Source of the DNA: Rudaea sp. 3F27F6
Lineage (GTDB): Bacteria; Pseudomonadota; Gammaproteobacteria; Xanthomonadales; Rhodanobacteraceae
Reading direction: 5' to 3'
Assembly (NCBI RefSeq): GCF_005503555.1
Contig: NZ_SCNG01000009.1
Coordinates: 82,038-146,037, forward strand
DNA: 64,000 bases
Shown here: piece by piece, positions 1 through 8,112 of the stretch
How the letters are laid out: each line of letters opens with the position of its first letter
Position numbering within the stretch: position 1 is the first letter of the stretch
The notes under the pieces: generated by a model
The model's input: the letters and a program-made list of their open reading frames with translations, nothing else
What the model was told of the DNA's origin: nothing
Database searches by the model: none
Translations under genes and position numbers: made by a program

Positions 1-823
1 TGTGCTGAATGGTGTTGATCGAATCGAACCGAGACAGGATGTCGCCCAGGCTGCGGTTGGAAAAATACGGCGCCGGCAAGTTCAGCAAGTGCCGGAACAT
101 GTTTCGGCTCCATCCGAATGCAGTGTCGGCGCCCAGTGCGATCAGCGACCAGCTGCGCAGGGCCGCGAGGCAGGCCTGCAAAACGAGCAGTGCACCGAAA
201 CCCAGCGATACCGCCAGCAGCAGGCGGCGGTCGTCGGTGGGTAGCACCTGGTCCAGCAGGATCTGCGTCGCGATCGGAGCCAGCAACGTCACCGCCTCCA
301 GGCCGAGAGCCAGCGCCAGGATGTTGAACAGCGCGCGTTTCAGGCCGACGATGCTGCCGGTGAGCGCACCGAGGGAAACGCGGGATTCGCGCCGGCAGCG
401 CTCAAACGTGTCGGCCGGTTCGATCTCCAGAGCGATGCCGGTGAAATGGCGTGACGCTTCGGCATAGCTTAGCCGGGAGGTGCCGCCGGCCGGATCGTGT
501 ATCTCGACGAACCGGCGTGTCGCACGTGCAAGGACGACGAAGTGGCTCAGGTCCCAATGCAGGATGCAAGGCGTTTTCAGCCGCGGCAGGGCGGTCAGAT
601 CGGCTTGCACCGGCCGCGTCACGAACCCGATTTCGCCGGCAATCTGCATCAGGTGCGCCAGGGTGACCCCCTGAAGCGATTGCGGATAGCGCACGCGCAT
701 GGCGTCCAGCGTCAGCGGCGAACCGTGGTATTCCGCAATCATCGCAAGGCAGGCAATGCCGCATTCGGCGACCTCGGTCTGCCACAGCAGGGGGACGCGT
801 CGACGTTTGAAAAAACGCATCAT
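1..823 (-). CDS. C39 peptidase-containing ABC exporter (bacteriocin/microcin type), 3' end beyond window
   Basis: This gene runs off the left edge; 274 codons are visible. The start is the first of two ATG codons, and it overlaps the TGA of the upstream HlyD gene (ATGA). The N-terminus has the layout of a C39 cysteine peptidase: Q15, catalytic Cys21 in ECGIACLAM, His94 in SHFVVL and Asp110 in HDPA. Hydrophobic segments from about residue 160 belong to the ABC membrane domain; the ATPase part lies outside. The family (CvaB, LagD, MchF) cleaves double-glycine leaders and exports the core peptide across the inner membrane. The HlyD partner upstream and the double-glycine peptide gene at 1893-2054 give it an obvious substrate. 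The peptidase and family assignment is firm; the substrate is inferred. Confidence 0.9.
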   Translation of the reverse strand, partial: MMRFFKRRRVPLLWQTEVAECGIACLAMIAEYHGSPLTLDAMRVRYPQSLQGVTLAHLMQIAGEIGFVTRPVQADLTALPRLKTPCILHWDLSHFVVLARATRRFVEIHDPAGGTSRLSYAEASRHFTGIALEIEPADTFERCRRESRVSLGALTGSIVGLKRALFNILALALGLEAVTLLAPIATQILLDQVLPTDDRRLLLAVSLGFGALLVLQACLAALRSWSLIALGADTAFGWSRNMFRHLLNLPAPYFSNRSLGDILSRFDSINTIQH

Positions 824-1650
824 TCTTGCCGCGGATGGGCAGCGGGAATCGTGCCGGCGGCTTCCACCCGGGGAACGAGCAACGCGATCAGGCGTTTGCG
901 CGCGACCGGAATGGTTGCCGTCACGGCGGTGCCCGGCGCCAGCTTGTCTGCGAGGCCACCTTGTGGTTCCCGCTTGCCCGGCAGTTCCAGATCCACACGG
1001 TACAGCGGGTATTTTGTCGGTTCGCCGCGCAGGGCGGCAATCTGCGCATCGCTCGACGCAACGGAAGCCACCGCAGCGACGGCGGCGTGAATCGGCTCCG
1101 AATTCCTTTGTCCGTGGCTTTCCGCGAACAGGTCGATTCGATCGCCTGTCGCAACGACTCTTCGGACCTGCTCGGGGACCAGAAGGACGACCCGGACCGA
1201 GTTTGCTTCGGGCAGAAGCGCAAATGTCGTCGTCGCCGCTTGGACGGTGTCGCCGAGGTGAATCGAAACGCGCGCTACGATGCCGTCGATAGGGGATGCG
1301 ACCGCGACAGTTTTGGTCGAATCAGGGGAGGCTGCGGCGGGATCCTGCGAGATCAGGGCAAGCACGTCGCCAGCCCGCACGCGGGCACCCTCGCCGACGA
1401 GAATGCGTGCGATGCTGCCGGTGGCACCTGCGCTGGCGAGAACCGTTTGCGTATCCGCCACGGCTCGTCCGGAGACGCGTACGTACTGCGAATACGAACC
1501 GCGCAAAAACACTATCAGGGCGACGAATAGGGACAGGATTGCGAGCAGCGAGCAGGCGCCGAGCCAGAGGGGCGTCTTTACGCGAATTTCTCCTAACCAG
1601 GATTGACGCCTTGCTGCGATGACCTCGGGCCGAAATGGTGAATGGGTCAT
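820..1650 (-). CDS. HlyD-family membrane fusion protein of the C39 exporter
   Basis: A 276-residue protein with a cytoplasmic N-terminus, one membrane anchor at about residues 30-52, and a periplasmic part with split biotinyl-lipoyl half motifs (ASAGATGSIARILVGEGARV and ASPIDGIVARVSIHLGDTV). The long coiled coil of HlyD or CvaA is missing, so this is a compact adaptor. It would link the C39 exporter to an outer-membrane channel such as TolC, which is not in the window. It overlaps the exporter gene by four bases, indicating translational coupling. It lies downstream of the precursor-peptide gene and of a hairpin terminator, so it is probably expressed by read-through or from its own promoter in 1651-1765. 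Confidence 0.88.
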   Translation of the reverse strand: MTHSPFRPEVIAARRQSWLGEIRVKTPLWLGACSLLAILSLFVALIVFLRGSYSQYVRVSGRAVADTQTVLASAGATGSIARILVGEGARVRAGDVLALISQDPAAASPDSTKTVAVASPIDGIVARVSIHLGDTVQAATTTFALLPEANSVRVVLLVPEQVRRVVATGDRIDLFAESHGQRNSEPIHAAVAAVASVASSDAQIAALRGEPTKYPLYRVDLELPGKREPQGGLADKLAPGTAVTATIPVARKRLIALLVPRVEAAGTIPAAHPRQE

Positions 1651-1765
1651 GATTCAAATTGTCATTGCGGGGGCGGCGGCCGCGGACAAATGGTATGCGA
1701 AAGTCCCGAAAGGTTTGTCGGCGTGCCTTGCGCGGCGAACAGGAACCATACCGTGCATCGCAATC

Positions 1766-1793
1766 AAAAAAGACCGCTGATCCCAGCGGTCTT
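1766..1793 (-). terminator. Rho-independent terminator after the precursor peptide gene
   Basis: A perfect 10-bp inverted repeat (AAGACCGCTG / CAGCGGTCTT) with a four-base loop is followed, reading the minus strand, by a run of T (the A run at 1766-1771). It sits about 100 bp beyond the peptide gene stop and before the HlyD gene. The arrangement would allow much more precursor mRNA than exporter mRNA. Confidence 0.85.
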
Positions 1794-1892
1794 GTCATTC
1801 GAATGCATTCAAGTCGGACGCGGTTGCCGCCGTACGGTTTCGCCGATCAGCGAAGTCGGGAAGCTGCAATCGGTGCGCAGCGTCGGTGTTTG

Positions 1893-2054
1893 TCAGCCGC
1901 CGCCGTCACCGCCGCCACCACCGCCACCGCCGGGATTGCATTGACCGCCAGCGACGACCTGAGCCAGAGCGTAGTCGAAGGGGCGAATTTCGCCTTCTTC
2001 TTTGACTTCCGGCTTGCGAAGATTTTCAAAGAAACGCGTCAATCTATTTTCCAT
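1893..2054 (-). CDS. Small double-glycine precursor peptide with Gly-rich core (candidate microcin-like RiPP)
   Basis: A 53-residue gene. The ATG follows a good GGAG Shine-Dalgarno sequence six bases upstream. Residues 1-37 form an acidic/basic leader ending YALAQVVAGG, with hydrophobic residues at -4, -7 and -12 relative to the GG as in C39-processed leaders. The predicted core is 16 residues: Gln-Cys-Asn-Pro, eight Gly, Asp, three Gly. It has a single cysteine and no bulky residues. The position beside a C39 exporter and HlyD adaptor, and the presence of HlyC-like and SelO-like genes nearby, support a modified exported peptide. What is seen is the reading frame, leader motif and context; bacteriocin activity is inferred. 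I do not recognise the core from any known microcin. Confidence 0.75.
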   Translation of the reverse strand: MENRLTRFFENLRKPEVKEEGEIRPFDYALAQVVAGGQCNPGGGGGGGGDGGG

Positions 2055-2114
2055 CTCGATCTCCGGGCTAAAATGAAAACGGTTACATGCCGGTGCACAT
2101 TGACCGGCGCTCCG

Positions 2115-2142
2115 ATGTTAGCACGAACATCGCCAGTGTAAA
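2115..2142 (-). promoter_or_regulatory. Possible sigma-70 promoter of the precursor peptide gene
   Basis: On the minus strand TTTACA and TAACAT are separated by 16 bases, about 60 bp upstream of the peptide start. The match is reasonable but unproven; the divergent operon at 2207 shares the region. Confidence 0.4.
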
Positions 2143-2206
2143 CTGGTCCGAAAGTGAAGGTGAAATCCTTGCCGCGCCAATGGATTTCGTCGCGGCAGGG
2201 GCGTAC

Positions 2207-2482
2207 ATGGTTCACCTGGAAAGCATCTCGCGTTGTTATGGTCTCACCGGACGCCCTGTGCAGGCGCTTCGCGACATCGGAGTGTTCATTTCCGCCGAAC
2301 AGTTCGTTTCGATCGTCGGTCCTTCCGGATCGGGAAAATCGACGCTGCTCAATATTCTGGGTTGTCTGGACCGTCCGGCCGGGGGAACGTATTGGCTGGA
2401 CGGAGCGCTCGATATCGCTGCGCACGCCCAGCCCCGGATCGACGTCCGCGACGGAAAGATCGAATCCGATCATGCCGCCTAG
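2207..2482 (+). pseudogene. MacB/LolD-type ABC ATPase with internal deletion
   Basis: The 91-codon frame starts at an ATG with a CAGGGG ribosome site. It begins like a MacB-type ATPase (A-loop Tyr11, Walker A GPSGSGKST at about 38-46, then LLNILGCLDRP and a YWLDG segment). It then jumps directly to the family's C-terminal end (AHAQ...DVRDGKIESD). The Q-loop, LSGGQ signature, Walker B and H-loop are gone, about 130 residues. The frame is preserved across the junction and the stop overlaps the next gene by 11 bp. As read it cannot hydrolyse ATP. The permease and adaptors that follow are intact, so another ATPase may serve them, or the system is decaying. An assembly deletion is also possible. 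Confidence 0.8.
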
Positions 2483-4364
2483 CTTCGTTTCGCACGGCCT
2501 CGTGCTTCTGCTTGCGTGCGCCGCGCCGCGCGAATTGCATGCGCTGGCGATCACGGGGGAGGTCCGATCCGACGAATCGGCGAGCGTGTTCACTCCGTTG
2601 TCCGACGTGTCGCCGGTGGTGCTGCGCCATTTCGCTTCCGATGGAGCACACGTGAGGAAGGGCGAGGTGATACTGCGCATTGACGCGGCTCAGGCGGCGA
2701 CTCATTTGCGCAGGCTCGAAGCGGACACCGAACAGTATGCGGCGAGATCGGCGAGGGAAGAGGCCGATCTGCGGTTGAAGAAAATCGCAGCCGAAATGGA
2801 TCTGGTCGACGCGCAAGCCGAGTTGGACGCCGCCGCGATCGACGCGTCGATCCCGCGGTCGCTGCTGTCGCCACTGGATTTCGATCGAAATCGAAACGAA
2901 CTCGATCGGACGACGCGCAACGTGGCGTTCCGGCAGCAAAAGCTGACCACGGCACAGGCTGTGCTCGAGAGGCACGAACAGGTCTCCCGTATCGAAATGG
3001 AGAAATTGCGAATTGCCCGCGAAGCTGATCGCCTCATCGTTGCCGCGGCTGAAGTCCGCGCGACGAGGGACGGCGTGCTGGTTCACGCGTTCAGCAACTG
3101 GGCCGGAAACAACGGTGCGCGCCTCGACGAAGGCTCGACGTCGTATCCCGGGCAGCTTGCCGGCGAAATTATTGGCGGTGGCAAGGTGCACGTTGCGGCC
3201 TTCGTGCTGGAGCCCGATCGCCATGCTGTTTCCATCGGCGACCGGCTGTGTTTGCGCTTCGACGGATTGCCGCGCAAGCAGGTCGACGGACGGATCCGGC
3301 GCATCTCGACGACGTCGGAAGCGCGCCCGGAATGGGGCGCAGGGCGCTATTTCACGTTGGATGTGGATCTGCCCGAAGGCGCGGAATCGTTCGCCATTGC
3401 CGGAATGAGCGTGAGGGCGGAAACGCCGTGCGCAACCGGCCGCATCGGCGTCGCGGACAAGACCGGGCCGGTGCTTGCTAACGGTGAGGTGTATCCGCGC
3501 GCGGTAACTCCGATCCTGCTGCCGGAAGTCGACGGCATATGGCAGTTCACGATTACCCGAATGGCGAATGATGGCGAAGCGGTCAAACAGGGCGATCTCA
3601 TCGTCGCGTTCGATACCGGCGATCTTTCCAGACAATTGATCGCGGGACAGAACGCGCTCGCCGAGCAGCGGCTCGAGCGTGAGAAACAGCAGCTCGAAAT
3701 GAGCGAAGCGATGCACGAACAGGATCTGGTCGTTGCCGAAGCCGAAGCCAACGCAACGAAAGCAGCGCTCAAGACCAACCTGCCGGTGAAATACGTTCCC
3801 GGTATCGAACTCAGGAAATTGCTGATCAATCGGCACCGCGCAGAGCAGCGACTCGACCTGTATCGCAAGCGCCGCGATACCGTGCTGGCCGACAACGAAG
3901 CACAGCGGAAAAGCAAGGCTGCGTCTTTCGAAAGACTTCAGGCCGATCTCGAGCGGATCCGTACGACGATTGCCTCGCTGAGCATCACAGCCCCGCGAGA
4001 CGGAATTTTCCTGCACAGCGTCAACCTATCCGGAAAGAAGCTGGTCGTGGGTGATCCCGTCTACGTGGGACAATCGGTCGGTTCCATACCGGACATGGCG
4101 ACGCTCGCCGTTCGCGCCGCGCTGCCGGAACGTGACTTCGCCCGCGTGAAAAAAGGGCAGGCGGCGCGCATCCTGGTCGAGGGGGCTGGTGCCAGTCTCG
4201 CTGGGTATGTGGAGAGCATCGGCACGGTGGTCCACAGCAAATCCGGTGTCGCGCCCGTGCCGGTGGTCGATCTGCAGATATCACTCGTCGAGCCTTCCGC
4301 GACGTTCAACCCCCATCAACCCGTGCGCGTCGAGATCCTTGCGGATCCGGCGAGTTCGAAGTAA
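2472..4364 (+). CDS. Double-length periplasmic adaptor (tandem HlyD/MacA-like fusion)
   Basis: A 630-residue protein starting at the ATG that overlaps the end of the ATPase remnant. A hydrophobic N-terminus (LVLLLACAAP) may be a signal peptide. Residues about 25-310 form one adaptor: lipoyl half motif with SDVSPVVLRHFASDGAHVRKG, coiled-coil segments, second lipoyl half with ATRDGVLVHAF, then beta-barrel. After about residue 320 a second complete adaptor begins (LLPEVDGIWQF, then DGEAVKQGDLIVAFD), with a long coiled coil, TAPRDGIFLHS and a C-terminal barrel. Family members normally carry one such unit of 300-450 residues. It lies in an operon with the lipoprotein adaptor and MacB-like permease. 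The tandem architecture is visible directly; its transport role is inferred. Confidence 0.8.
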   Translation: MPPSFVSHGLVLLLACAAPRELHALAITGEVRSDESASVFTPLSDVSPVVLRHFASDGAHVRKGEVILRIDAAQAATHLRRLEADTEQYAARSAREEADLRLKKIAAEMDLVDAQAELDAAAIDASIPRSLLSPLDFDRNRNELDRTTRNVAFRQQKLTTAQAVLERHEQVSRIEMEKLRIAREADRLIVAAAEVRATRDGVLVHAFSNWAGNNGARLDEGSTSYPGQLAGEIIGGGKVHVAAFVLEPDRHAVSIGDRLCLRFDGLPRKQVDGRIRRISTTSEARPEWGAGRYFTLDVDLPEGAESFAIAGMSVRAETPCATGRIGVADKTGPVLANGEVYPRAVTPILLPEVDGIWQFTITRMANDGEAVKQGDLIVAFDTGDLSRQLIAGQNALAEQRLEREKQQLEMSEAMHEQDLVVAEAEANATKAALKTNLPVKYVPGIELRKLLINRHRAEQRLDLYRKRRDTVLADNEAQRKSKAASFERLQADLERIRTTIASLSITAPRDGIFLHSVNLSGKKLVVGDPVYVGQSVGSIPDMATLAVRAALPERDFARVKKGQAARILVEGAGASLAGYVESIGTVVHSKSGVAPVPVVDLQISLVEPSATFNPHQPVRVEILADPASSK

Positions 4365-4372
4365 GGGCGCCG

Positions 4373-5623
4373 ATGTTTCGTACCTGCGCTGTCGTCATCG
4401 CGATTCTGCTCGCCGCCGCATGCTCCGCGCCGATGCAGCAGGAAAGTCGGGTCGAAGTCGTGACCGCCGGCCCCGCGATCTTGGCAATCGAAGCAATCGG
4501 CAGTCTGCATTCCAGCCAAGCTACGCCGCTGATCGTCCCCGGCGAATGGTCGCAGCGGCGGTTGATCTGGCTGATCCCGGATGGGAGCACGGTTCATCAG
4601 GGTGAGGTCATCGCCCGCTTCGCCGCCGACACGGATCAGTTCGAACTCGACATGGCCTTGCTCGATGTCGAGCGCGCGTCGCGCGAGCGGGCAACGCAGA
4701 ACATGGAACTTCACGACAGATCAAGCGAACTGGACGTAAGCCAGGCGGATGTTGTCGGCCAACTCGCAATCACACGTCGCTATACCGGCGCGACCGACGG
4801 CGTGTTGGCGCGTAATACCGTTCTGGAGGCCGTGCAGGACCAGGGTTATCTACTGCGCAAGGAGCGGGTGCTGACAGACATGCAGCGCCTGTTGTCGCGC
4901 CGCGGAGGCCAGGCGATGGCGCTGCTCGACGCGAAGGAGGCGACGTTCGAGGAGCAGGTGCGGCGGCGGCGGGCGGTTCTCTCCCAATTGGAGGTCCGTG
5001 CGCCGCATGACGGGATCGTGGTTTTCGAAGCGGACGGGGCGGGACAAAAACCGCATCTGGATGCGACGCTGTGGGCCGGCACCAAATTCGCCACTCTGCC
5101 GAACCTGCAGGCCATGGAGATCGACATCGCCGTGCCGCAGATGGACGCCACCGCGATCCACGAGGGACTCGGCGTCGAGATCCATCCCGTGGACGTGCCC
5201 CAGGACAAGATCGAGACCCGAATTTCCTGGGTCGCGGCAACGGCCGCGCAGCGTGATCGCGATTCGCCCGCCCGCTATCTGTCGGTGCGCGCACCGGTAT
5301 CTGCCGCCGAAATCGCGAGCCGCCGATGGCAGCCCAATCAATCATTCGTGGCAAGGATCTATCTGCTGCGCAGCGGACACGCGATTTGCGTGCCGAACGT
5401 CGCGATCGGTCGTGCTGGCGACCGCAATTTCGTCAACGTACGCGGGCGCGGCGGCGTGTCGGCGCGCGTGGTACATGTCGGCGTCCGCGGGCCCAGCCGG
5501 TCGGAGATCGTCGCCGGTTTGAATGCGGGCGATGCCGTTGAACTGGCGCCCGCCGGTCCGCCGGATGCCGTCGTCGATGCGGCCGGATCCGGATCGAGCG
5601 CGCGCTCCGGGGTGCGTCAATGA
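4373..5623 (+). CDS. Lipoprotein periplasmic adaptor subunit (MacA/RND-adaptor like)
   Basis: A 416-residue protein with a lipoprotein signal: hydrophobic stretch then LLAAAC, so Cys17 would be lipidated. The order is typical of adaptors: first lipoyl half (WLIPDGSTVHQGEVIARF), helical hairpin of about 110 residues, second lipoyl half (VRAPHDGIVVFEADG), then beta-barrel and membrane-proximal domain (ICVPNVAIG near 346-356, then RSEIVAGLNAGDAVEL). It starts eight bases after the double adaptor and overlaps the permease by four bases, so the three are one operon. Two adaptor proteins plus one permease is unusual for a MacAB-type system. Confidence 0.82.
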   Translation: MFRTCAVVIAILLAAACSAPMQQESRVEVVTAGPAILAIEAIGSLHSSQATPLIVPGEWSQRRLIWLIPDGSTVHQGEVIARFAADTDQFELDMALLDVERASRERATQNMELHDRSSELDVSQADVVGQLAITRRYTGATDGVLARNTVLEAVQDQGYLLRKERVLTDMQRLLSRRGGQAMALLDAKEATFEEQVRRRRAVLSQLEVRAPHDGIVVFEADGAGQKPHLDATLWAGTKFATLPNLQAMEIDIAVPQMDATAIHEGLGVEIHPVDVPQDKIETRISWVAATAAQRDRDSPARYLSVRAPVSAAEIASRRWQPNQSFVARIYLLRSGHAICVPNVAIGRAGDRNFVNVRGRGGVSARVVHVGVRGPSRSEIVAGLNAGDAVELAPAGPPDAVVDAAGSGSSARSGVRQ

Positions 5624-6876
5624 TCGCCTCCGCGCGCACCCGGCGCTTCCTCGCCCTGGCGAACGAGGCCGTTGTCGAACTGTCCCGGCGCAAACTTCGT
5701 TCGTTGCTGACGCTGTTGGGCTTGATCTTCGGCGTGGCGTCGGTCGTCGCCATGCAAGGCGTCGGCGAAGGAAGCCGGCGCGAAGCTTTGCGCCTCGTCG
5801 AAAGTCTCGGGCTGCGCAACCTGATCGTCGATCGCGTGGTAGGGAGCGGCGAGCAGATCAAGGAGACGCGCGCGCGAAGCCTGGGACTTACCCGCGCCGA
5901 TGCCCGCGCCGCGCTGGAAGTCATCCCGGGAGCCGTCGCATTCGCCGCCGAGAAACGCGTCGCGGCCTTCAGCGTATTCAGCGACGAAGGCGGCGGCGAT
6001 ATGCAGGTGAGCGGCGTCGGTGCGGATTACTTTGCCCTTGCGTCGCTTCGCCTCGACAGCGGCAGGGGATTGACCGTCGGTGACGAGGACACTGCGGCGC
6101 CGGTGGTCGTCCTCGGTTATCAGGCCGCGCGCCAGCTTTTTCCGCGAGGCAATGCGCTCGATCAATTCGTGAAGGTCAATCACGTCTGGCTGCAGGTGGT
6201 GGGTGTGCTGGCGGATCGGGATCTGGGCGCCGACCGATTCGAGGGCGTTTCTCTCAACGTGGAAAGCAACCGCCTGTTCATTCCTCTTTCCTGCGCCTTG
6301 AGGCGATTCCGCTTCGCTGCGCTGGACGACGAAATAGACCGCTTCGTGCTCCAATTGGCCGATGTCGAGCATCTCTCGGCCGATGCCAGGCTGCTGACCC
6401 GCGTTCTCAACCTGCGGCATGCCGACGTGGCCGACTACACCGTCCTGGTGCCGCAGCAACTCTACGAGCAGCACCAGAAGACGCAGAAGATTTTCGCCGT
6501 CGTAATGGGATCGATCGCCGGCGTGAGTTTGCTCGTGGGCGGCATAGGCATCATGAACATCATGCTCGCCAACGTTCTGGAACGCCGCCGCGAAATCGGT
6601 CTGTTGCGGGCACTCGGTGCGCGGCGAAGCGACATCGTGGCCGCGTTCATGTCCGAGGCGGTCATTCTTTGTGCGGTTGGGGCATTGGCCGGCTTGCTCG
6701 CGGGTTTCGCGTTGGCCTACATCATCGCGGCGTTCGCGGCGTGGAAGGTGGCATGGTCGATGTCGTTCGTCGCCATCTCGACCTTGTTGTGCGCGTTGAC
6801 CGGCGTCGCGTTCGGTGTCTATCCGGCGCTGCAAGCAGCGGATCTGGACCCCATTGCGGCGATTCGGGCAGAATAA
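5620..6876 (+). CDS. MacB/FtsX-type ABC transporter permease
   Basis: A 418-residue permease with the MacB/LolC plan: TM1 at about 25-45 (LLTLLGLIFGVASVVAM), a large periplasmic MacB_PCD domain, and three C-terminal TM segments from about residue 285 (VVMGSIAGVSLLVGGIGIMNIMLANVLERRREIGLLRALGA region, then two more near 345 and 385). The RRREIGLLRALGAR motif is the coupling segment that touches an ATPase. Translation is coupled to the preceding adaptor through ATGA. Its own ATPase gene at 2207-2482 lacks the catalytic core, so the cognate ATPase is unclear. Substrates of this family include peptides, siderophores and lipoproteins. Confidence 0.88.
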   Translation: MIASARTRRFLALANEAVVELSRRKLRSLLTLLGLIFGVASVVAMQGVGEGSRREALRLVESLGLRNLIVDRVVGSGEQIKETRARSLGLTRADARAALEVIPGAVAFAAEKRVAAFSVFSDEGGGDMQVSGVGADYFALASLRLDSGRGLTVGDEDTAAPVVVLGYQAARQLFPRGNALDQFVKVNHVWLQVVGVLADRDLGADRFEGVSLNVESNRLFIPLSCALRRFRFAALDDEIDRFVLQLADVEHLSADARLLTRVLNLRHADVADYTVLVPQQLYEQHQKTQKIFAVVMGSIAGVSLLVGGIGIMNIMLANVLERRREIGLLRALGARRSDIVAAFMSEAVILCAVGALAGLLAGFALAYIIAAFAAWKVAWSMSFVAISTLLCALTGVAFGVYPALQAADLDPIAAIRAE

Positions 6877-6944
6877 AAATTCGCATTTCGAAACAGGCAG
6901 GGCGCAAGGCGGGTGCTTCGGCCTGCGAGACGAAAGGATTGCCA

Positions 6945-7634
6945 ATGAAGATCGCGTTGGGTTGGATCGTGATTGTCCTGACAGCCTGCGCCGCATACGC
7001 GCGTGGCGAACCGCCGGCGTCGACTCCGCCCAAGGCGGCGGCCTCGCCGCGACATTGGCAAGCCGGCGACGACTATCAACGCATCGAGCCGCCGGTGGCG
7101 TTCGCGCGTGCTGACGGCACCGACGTCAGGGTCACCGAAGCGTTCTCCTACGCGTGCAAATACTGTTATCAATTCCAGCCCGCCATGCATCGGCTGGAAC
7201 GCCTGCTCGCGCAAAAGGCGCAGATCGCGTACCTGCCGATCGTATTCTTCGACAATTGGGAGCCGCTGGCCCGGACCTTCTATGCCACCCGGCTGATGAA
7301 ACTCAACACCTCGCCGGACGGGGCGTTGTTCGATGCGCTGTACACGACGGATCAGGCATGGACGAGCGTGAGCGGAATCGCCACCTACTATGCCCGGCAC
7401 GGCACGACGGCGGAGGAATTCTCGCGCGTCGCGCGTTCGGCCGAGGTCGATGCGATGCTAAAGGAAGGACTGGACAGACAACGTGCGCTGGGTATCGATC
7501 GTACGCCGACGTTGGTGGTGGATGGCGTCTATCGCGTTCCGATGAATCACGATCGCGGCATCGGGCCGGACGAAATGGTGGACATCGTTCTGATGCTTGT
7601 CGAACAGCAGGCGGCGTTGAAACGCGCGAAGTGA
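6945..7634 (+). CDS. DsbA-like thiol:disulfide oxidoreductase, periplasmic
   Basis: A 229-residue protein. The ATG at 6945 gives a signal peptide (MKIALGWIVIVLTACAAYA); a Cys in that stretch makes a lipoprotein possible but there is no proper lipobox. The thioredoxin fold carries a CKYC active site near residue 70 (DsbA has CPHC) and the cis-proline loop TPT near residue 186; the middle helical domain is present. It lies about 70 bp after the permease, on the same strand, convergent with the acyltransferase gene. A dedicated oxidoreductase near a single-Cys precursor peptide could act on the peptide or on its transporter; that link is inference. General disulfide formation is the conservative reading. 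Confidence 0.85.
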   Translation: MKIALGWIVIVLTACAAYARGEPPASTPPKAAASPRHWQAGDDYQRIEPPVAFARADGTDVRVTEAFSYACKYCYQFQPAMHRLERLLAQKAQIAYLPIVFFDNWEPLARTFYATRLMKLNTSPDGALFDALYTTDQAWTSVSGIATYYARHGTTAEEFSRVARSAEVDAMLKEGLDRQRALGIDRTPTLVVDGVYRVPMNHDRGIGPDEMVDIVLMLVEQQAALKRAK

Positions 7635-7647
7635 GGGGCTCCATACG

Positions 7648-8112
7648 TCAAGGCGGTGGCGTCCCCGATGATTGCCGCACGATCCGAACGATTGCGCGGC
7701 GCCCATCCATCCGGTGGCGCAGGAATCTCAGTTCGCCATGGCGGGGCAGCACCTCCGACTTGAGATTCCGGATCAGATCCGCGGTTCTGCGGCTGGCGGA
7801 GCCGAACGCGACGATCCAGAAATTCCCTCCCTCGTTCCATTCGCTTTCGTGCAGCAGAAGCGTTTGGTTCGATTGGATGCGTTGCTCGACGTCGGGCGCC
7901 AGCATCGCCCATGCCGCATAACCGCAGACGCGCTTGTAGGCGTCGAAGAAGAAATACACCTGCTCGTGCAGGATGGCAGGCCGCAGGTTGTTGATTTCGG
8001 CCGCCATGTCAGGCGCGTAGGCTCCCCTGCGCACCATCACCGACACGATCGCGCCCAGTTGGCGGTCGAAGCTCCATTTTCTGGAGGCCTTGGCAATGCG
8101 AATGCTAGACAT
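7648..8112 (-). CDS. HlyC-like toxin/microcin-activating lysine acyltransferase homologue
   Basis: A 154-residue protein; the start is the ATG that overlaps the end of the SelO-like gene by eight bases. It resembles HlyC/MceI proteins (about 170 residues) in spacing and motifs: LGAIVSV, the LRPAILHEQVYFF block, GYAAWAMLAPDVEQRI (compare the PVAYCSWANLS block) and an AFG motif after NFWIV. HlyC transfers fatty acyl groups from acyl-ACP to toxin lysines; MceI, with MceJ, attaches a siderophore to microcin E492. By my alignment from memory the catalytic His of HlyC falls on Tyr32 here and the catalytic Asp is also not obvious. The chemistry may therefore differ. Family confidence is fair. Confidence 0.72.
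   Translation of the reverse strand: MSSIRIAKASRKWSFDRQLGAIVSVMVRRGAYAPDMAAEINNLRPAILHEQVYFFFDAYKRVCGYAAWAMLAPDVEQRIQSNQTLLLHESEWNEGGNFWIVAFGSASRRTADLIRNLKSEVLPRHGELRFLRHRMDGRRAIVRIVRQSSGTPPP

Noticed and set aside
2349..4016. 555-codon open frame on the minus strand
   Set aside because: Antisense shadow of the double adaptor gene; Arg/His-rich with no motif, and the plus-strand frame has clear adaptor domains.
5617..6996. 459-codon minus-strand frame over the permease gene
   Set aside because: Shadow of a GC-rich gene; composition is unprotein-like and MacB motifs are on the plus strand.
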